From an uncultured Verrucomicrobiota bacterium (GTDB taxonomy: Bacteria > Verrucomicrobiota > Kiritimatiellia > RFP12 > UBA1067), in the NCBI GenBank assembly GCA_947305775.1, contig CAMZEN010000022.1, forward strand, positions 1-40,743: 40,743 nt of DNA. The letters are read 5' to 3'. A model generated the notes under the pieces. The model had not been told where the DNA came from. It saw only the letters and a list, made by a program, of their open reading frames with translations, and did not search any database. Positions 38,348-40,743 of the stretch are shown piece after piece (position 1 is the first letter of the stretch; every line of letters begins with the position of its first letter). The translations under genes and the position numbers were made by a program.

Positions 38348-40743
38348 ATGAGGGTATACGAATTAGCTAGAGAGGCCGGCGTTTCGAGTGCGGCGGTTTT
38401 GAAAGCGGCCGAAGAGGCTGAGCTTGACGCTACCAGCGCAATAAGTGTTCTGGACGACGGCGACATACAGGTCTTGAAGAGCGCCGTAGCAAAGCTGAAC
38501 AAGTCCGATGTGGAGGATGCGCGCGCCGCAAAGCGCAAGCGTGCCGCAGAACTCAGGGCGAAAGGTGCCGACAAGGCCAATGCCGCCCTGAAGCGCCATC
38601 TCGAATTGGCGAAGGCCGCGGCGGACGGCGAGAAGATCGACAGCACTTTGGTTGTTGAGAAGCCTGTCGAGGTGCCTGCGCCCGCCAAGCCCGAGGTAAA
38701 GGCCGAGCCTGAGGTGAAGGCCGAGGTGAAGCCGTCTGCTACTGCGCCCGAGGAGGTGCGTCCGCAGCCGGTTCGCATGGCTCCCCCCGTGGCCAAGCCG
38801 AAGCCGGTGCCGACGATTTCCGCTACGCAGACGGGCCTCAGGGCCGGTGCGGGATTCAAGCCGCTCCAGAAGGCGAAGCCGACTGCGTCCATAACGATTA
38901 CGGTAGCTGCGACGCCTCCGCCCAAGCCGCCAAAACCGCCAAAGCCGACCGTAAGGGTCGATGACTACGAGGACGAGCGCGGACGCAAGGGCAAGAAGGG
39001 GCGCGAACTTCAGAAGAGCTTCGACAAGAAAACCCCGCATGCCGCTGCTGCGGCGGCGAAGCCGGCCCAGCCGGGCGGTCGCATATCGGTTAACGAGGAG
39101 TCTCGTGAAATATCGATTCGCGGCGCCGTGATAGTCAAGGATCTCGCGGCAAAGCTCGGCATAAAGCCCAACCGCCTCATCGCGGACCTCATGGGCATAA
39201 AGATACTAGCTTCGATCAACCAGCGTGTCGAGCCCGACGTGGCGACGAAGATCGCCGAGAAGTATGGCTTCAAGGTCGTCATAGAGCATGCCCGCGACAA
39301 GGCGACGGCAAAGCCCGTGCTCAAGGCCATCGACGCCGACGACCTCATCCCCGAGGATCCTCCCGAGACGCTTCTGCCGCGTGCGCCGGTCGTGACGTTC
39401 CTTGGTCACGTAGACCACGGCAAGACGACGCTCATGGACTGGATCCGCAAGGAGCATGTGGCTGCCGGAGAAGCCGGCGGCATAACCCAGCAGATAAGCG
39501 CCTACCAGGTCGAGATCGCTGGGCGCAAGATAACCTTCCTCGATACTCCCGGACATGCCGCGTTCAGCGCGATGCGTGCCCGCGGGGCGCAGATCACGGA
39601 TATCGCGGTGCTCATCATCGCGGCGGACGACGGCATCATGCCTCAGACCGAGGAGTGCATTCGCGTTGCGCGGCAGACGGGCGTCCAGATAATGGTCGCC
39701 ATTACCAAGGCCGACAAGCCGACCGCCAACATCGACCGCGTAAAGCAGCAGCTTCAGAAGCATGGCCTCACCCCGGAAGATTGGGGCGGCGACATAATCT
39801 GCTGTCCAGTGTCGGGCATAACCGGCATGGGCGTGGATGCGCTGCTTGAGAACATACTTGTCCAGGCCGAGGTCCTTGAGCTTACGGCCAACCCGAAGCG
39901 CCGCGCCAACGGCTTTGTGATCGAAGCCGAGCTCCAGCAGGGGCTTGGACCTTGCGCGACGCTGCTCGTTACGGGCGGCACACTCAAGGTGGGCGATGCG
40001 ATCCTCATCGGCGAGCACTTCGGAAAGGTGCGCGCACTCATCGACGACCATGGTCGCCGCGTAAAGGAGGCGCCACCCGCCATGCCGGTCAAGTGCACTG
40101 GCCTTTCCGGCGTGCCCGAGGCGGGCGCGGAGTTCCGCGTAATGCTGGACGAGAAGCGCGCGCGCACGCTCGCCGAGCAGACCGCGCAGGAGCGCAAGGA
40201 GCAGGAGCTCTCCAGCTCCAAGGCCGCTACGCTAGACGCCCTCATGAGCCGCATGGCCGCCGAGGGCAAGCGCGAACTGAACGTTATCGTGAAGTCCGAC
40301 ACGCGCGGCTCCCTGGAGGCGATCGTGGAGGCGCTCGGTCAGATCAAGTCCGAGAAGGTCGGCCTCAACGTCATCGGCACGGGAACGGGCAACGTCTCGC
40401 TGACGGACGTCAAGACGGCCTCCGCAGGCAAGGCGATCATCGTCGGCTTCGACATCTCGAACGATTCGGGCGTGCAGCAGCAGGCCCGCCACGATGGTGT
40501 TAGAATCAACTCCTTCAGGATAATCTACGAGCTCATCGACCACGTAAAGAACTCGATGCTAGACCTTCTTCCTCCGGAATACCGCGAGGTCGTCAAGGGT
40601 CACGCCGAGATCAAGGCCATCTACGACATCGGCAAGCTTGGCAAGATTGCGGGCTCCCAGATGCTGGATGGCTCGCTCGTCGCCAAGGAGCGCTTCCGCA
40701 TCATGCGCAACAAGGCGCAGATTTGGGACGGCAAGGTTCAGAC
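38348..40743 (+). CDS. infB: Translation initiation factor IF-2, 3' end beyond window
   Basis: GTPase that brings fMet-tRNA to the 30S subunit. 798 codons are visible; by family comparison the last 70 or so residues lie beyond the edge. The N-terminal IF2_N module ([22 protein letters not shown]) is followed by a Lys/Pro/Glu/Ala-rich linker to about 250 and a second IF2_N-like module ([22 protein letters not shown]). The G domain starts with GHVDHGKT (353-360) and has DTPGHAAF. Its G4 motif is T453-K-A-D456, where most IF2 proteins have NKxD. Domains II and III and the start of domain IV ([16 protein letters not shown]) complete it. It is adjacent to nusA as in most bacteria. The start at 38348 has only a weak GGGG ribosome site. 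Confidence 0.95.
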   Translation, partial: MRVYELAREAGVSSAAVLKAAEEAELDATSAISVLDDGDIQVLKSAVAKLNKSDVEDARAAKRKRAAELRAKGADKANAALKRHLELAKAAADGEKIDSTLVVEKPVEVPAPAKPEVKAEPEVKAEVKPSATAPEEVRPQPVRMAPPVAKPKPVPTISATQTGLRAGAGFKPLQKAKPTASITITVAATPPPKPPKPPKPTVRVDDYEDERGRKGKKGRELQKSFDKKTPHAAAAAAKPAQPGGRISVNEESREISIRGAVIVKDLAAKLGIKPNRLIADLMGIKILASINQRVEPDVATKIAEKYGFKVVIEHARDKATAKPVLKAIDADDLIPEDPPETLLPRAPVVTFLGHVDHGKTTLMDWIRKEHVAAGEAGGITQQISAYQVEIAGRKITFLDTPGHAAFSAMRARGAQITDIAVLIIAADDGIMPQTEECIRVARQTGVQIMVAITKADKPTANIDRVKQQLQKHGLTPEDWGGDIICCPVSGITGMGVDALLENILVQAEVLELTANPKRRANGFVIEAELQQGLGPCATLLVTGGTLKVGDAILIGEHFGKVRALIDDHGRRVKEAPPAMPVKCTGLSGVPEAGAEFRVMLDEKRARTLAEQTAQERKEQELSSSKAATLDALMSRMAAEGKRELNVIVKSDTRGSLEAIVEALGQIKSEKVGLNVIGTGTGNVSLTDVKTASAGKAIIVGFDISNDSGVQQQARHDGVRINSFRIIYELIDHVKNSMLDLLPPEYREVVKGHAEIKAIYDIGKLGKIAGSQMLDGSLVAKERFRIMRNKAQIWDGKVQ

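Noticed and set aside
37000..40302. Long minus-strand open frames under nusA and infB
   Set aside because: Low-complexity Arg/Leu/Asp-rich translations opposite two well-identified genes; shadow frames.

Overview
The window looks like the chromosome of a Gram-negative member of the Planctomycetes-Verrucomicrobia-Chlamydiae group. A host-associated Kiritimatiellae- or Lentisphaerae-type bacterium is my best guess. The supports are an outer-membrane and lipid A gene set (bamA, skp, lpxD), a C-terminal module in the leucine-rich-repeat protein that I associate with that group, and small GIY-YIG nuclease genes next to stable RNA genes. No rRNA is present, so the taxonomy is inference.

Core region 1 (1-20.4 kb) is GC-rich and tightly packed. 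After the end of a tRNA-Gly come recN, a degenerate sugar-phosphate cyclase, bamA-skp-lpxD-coaD, rmuC and pbpC. Next are two fused shikimate-pathway proteins: AroC-AroB, then AroK-AroA-AroE, overlapping by 4 nt. These are followed by a metallo-beta-lactamase hydrolase, uppS and cdsA. On the minus strand lie psd, a glycosyltransferase, a small unknown gene, an ECF sigma factor and rlmN. Many genes carry an extended -10 promoter (TGn-TATAAT) six to eight bases before the ATG, which predicts leaderless mRNAs.

The rlmN/HU-like intergenic region (20.47-20.57 kb) holds a striking array of four GTACTAGTAC palindromes at exact 22-bp spacing, separated by further palindromes. A tmRNA gene (21.5-21.9 kb) follows.

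The accessory region (21.9-30.5 kb) begins at the tmRNA 3' end. It is partly AT-richer and modular. Four copies of a roughly 207-bp structured repeat separate small cargo modules, and each copy ends in a sequence like the tmRNA 3' terminus (CACCTCCACCA, shortened in one copy). The cargo consists of a GIY-YIG ORF plus a DUF1648-like membrane protein, two exported proteins, two unknown membrane proteins, and a second GIY-YIG ORF plus a leucine-rich-repeat surface protein. No integrase is visible. Remnants of a KilA-N/RhuM-like gene and a four-helix-bundle gene lie among the modules.

The locus at 30.6-34.4 kb encodes a 922-residue protein with a PI3/4-kinase-like catalytic core and a Ser/Asn-rich N-terminus. 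It is followed by a small acidic protein and a broken CesT-chaperone-like ORF, which together suggest a type III effector-chaperone locus. The motif TGTAACC-N14-GTGTANACA occurs before the kinase gene, before the broken ORF, and before the small gene downstream of the ECF sigma gene. This predicts one regulon under that sigma factor.

Core region 2 (34.5 kb to the end) holds tRNA-Cys, a membrane protein, a Na/Pi cotransporter, nusA and infB. The last is cut by the window edge.
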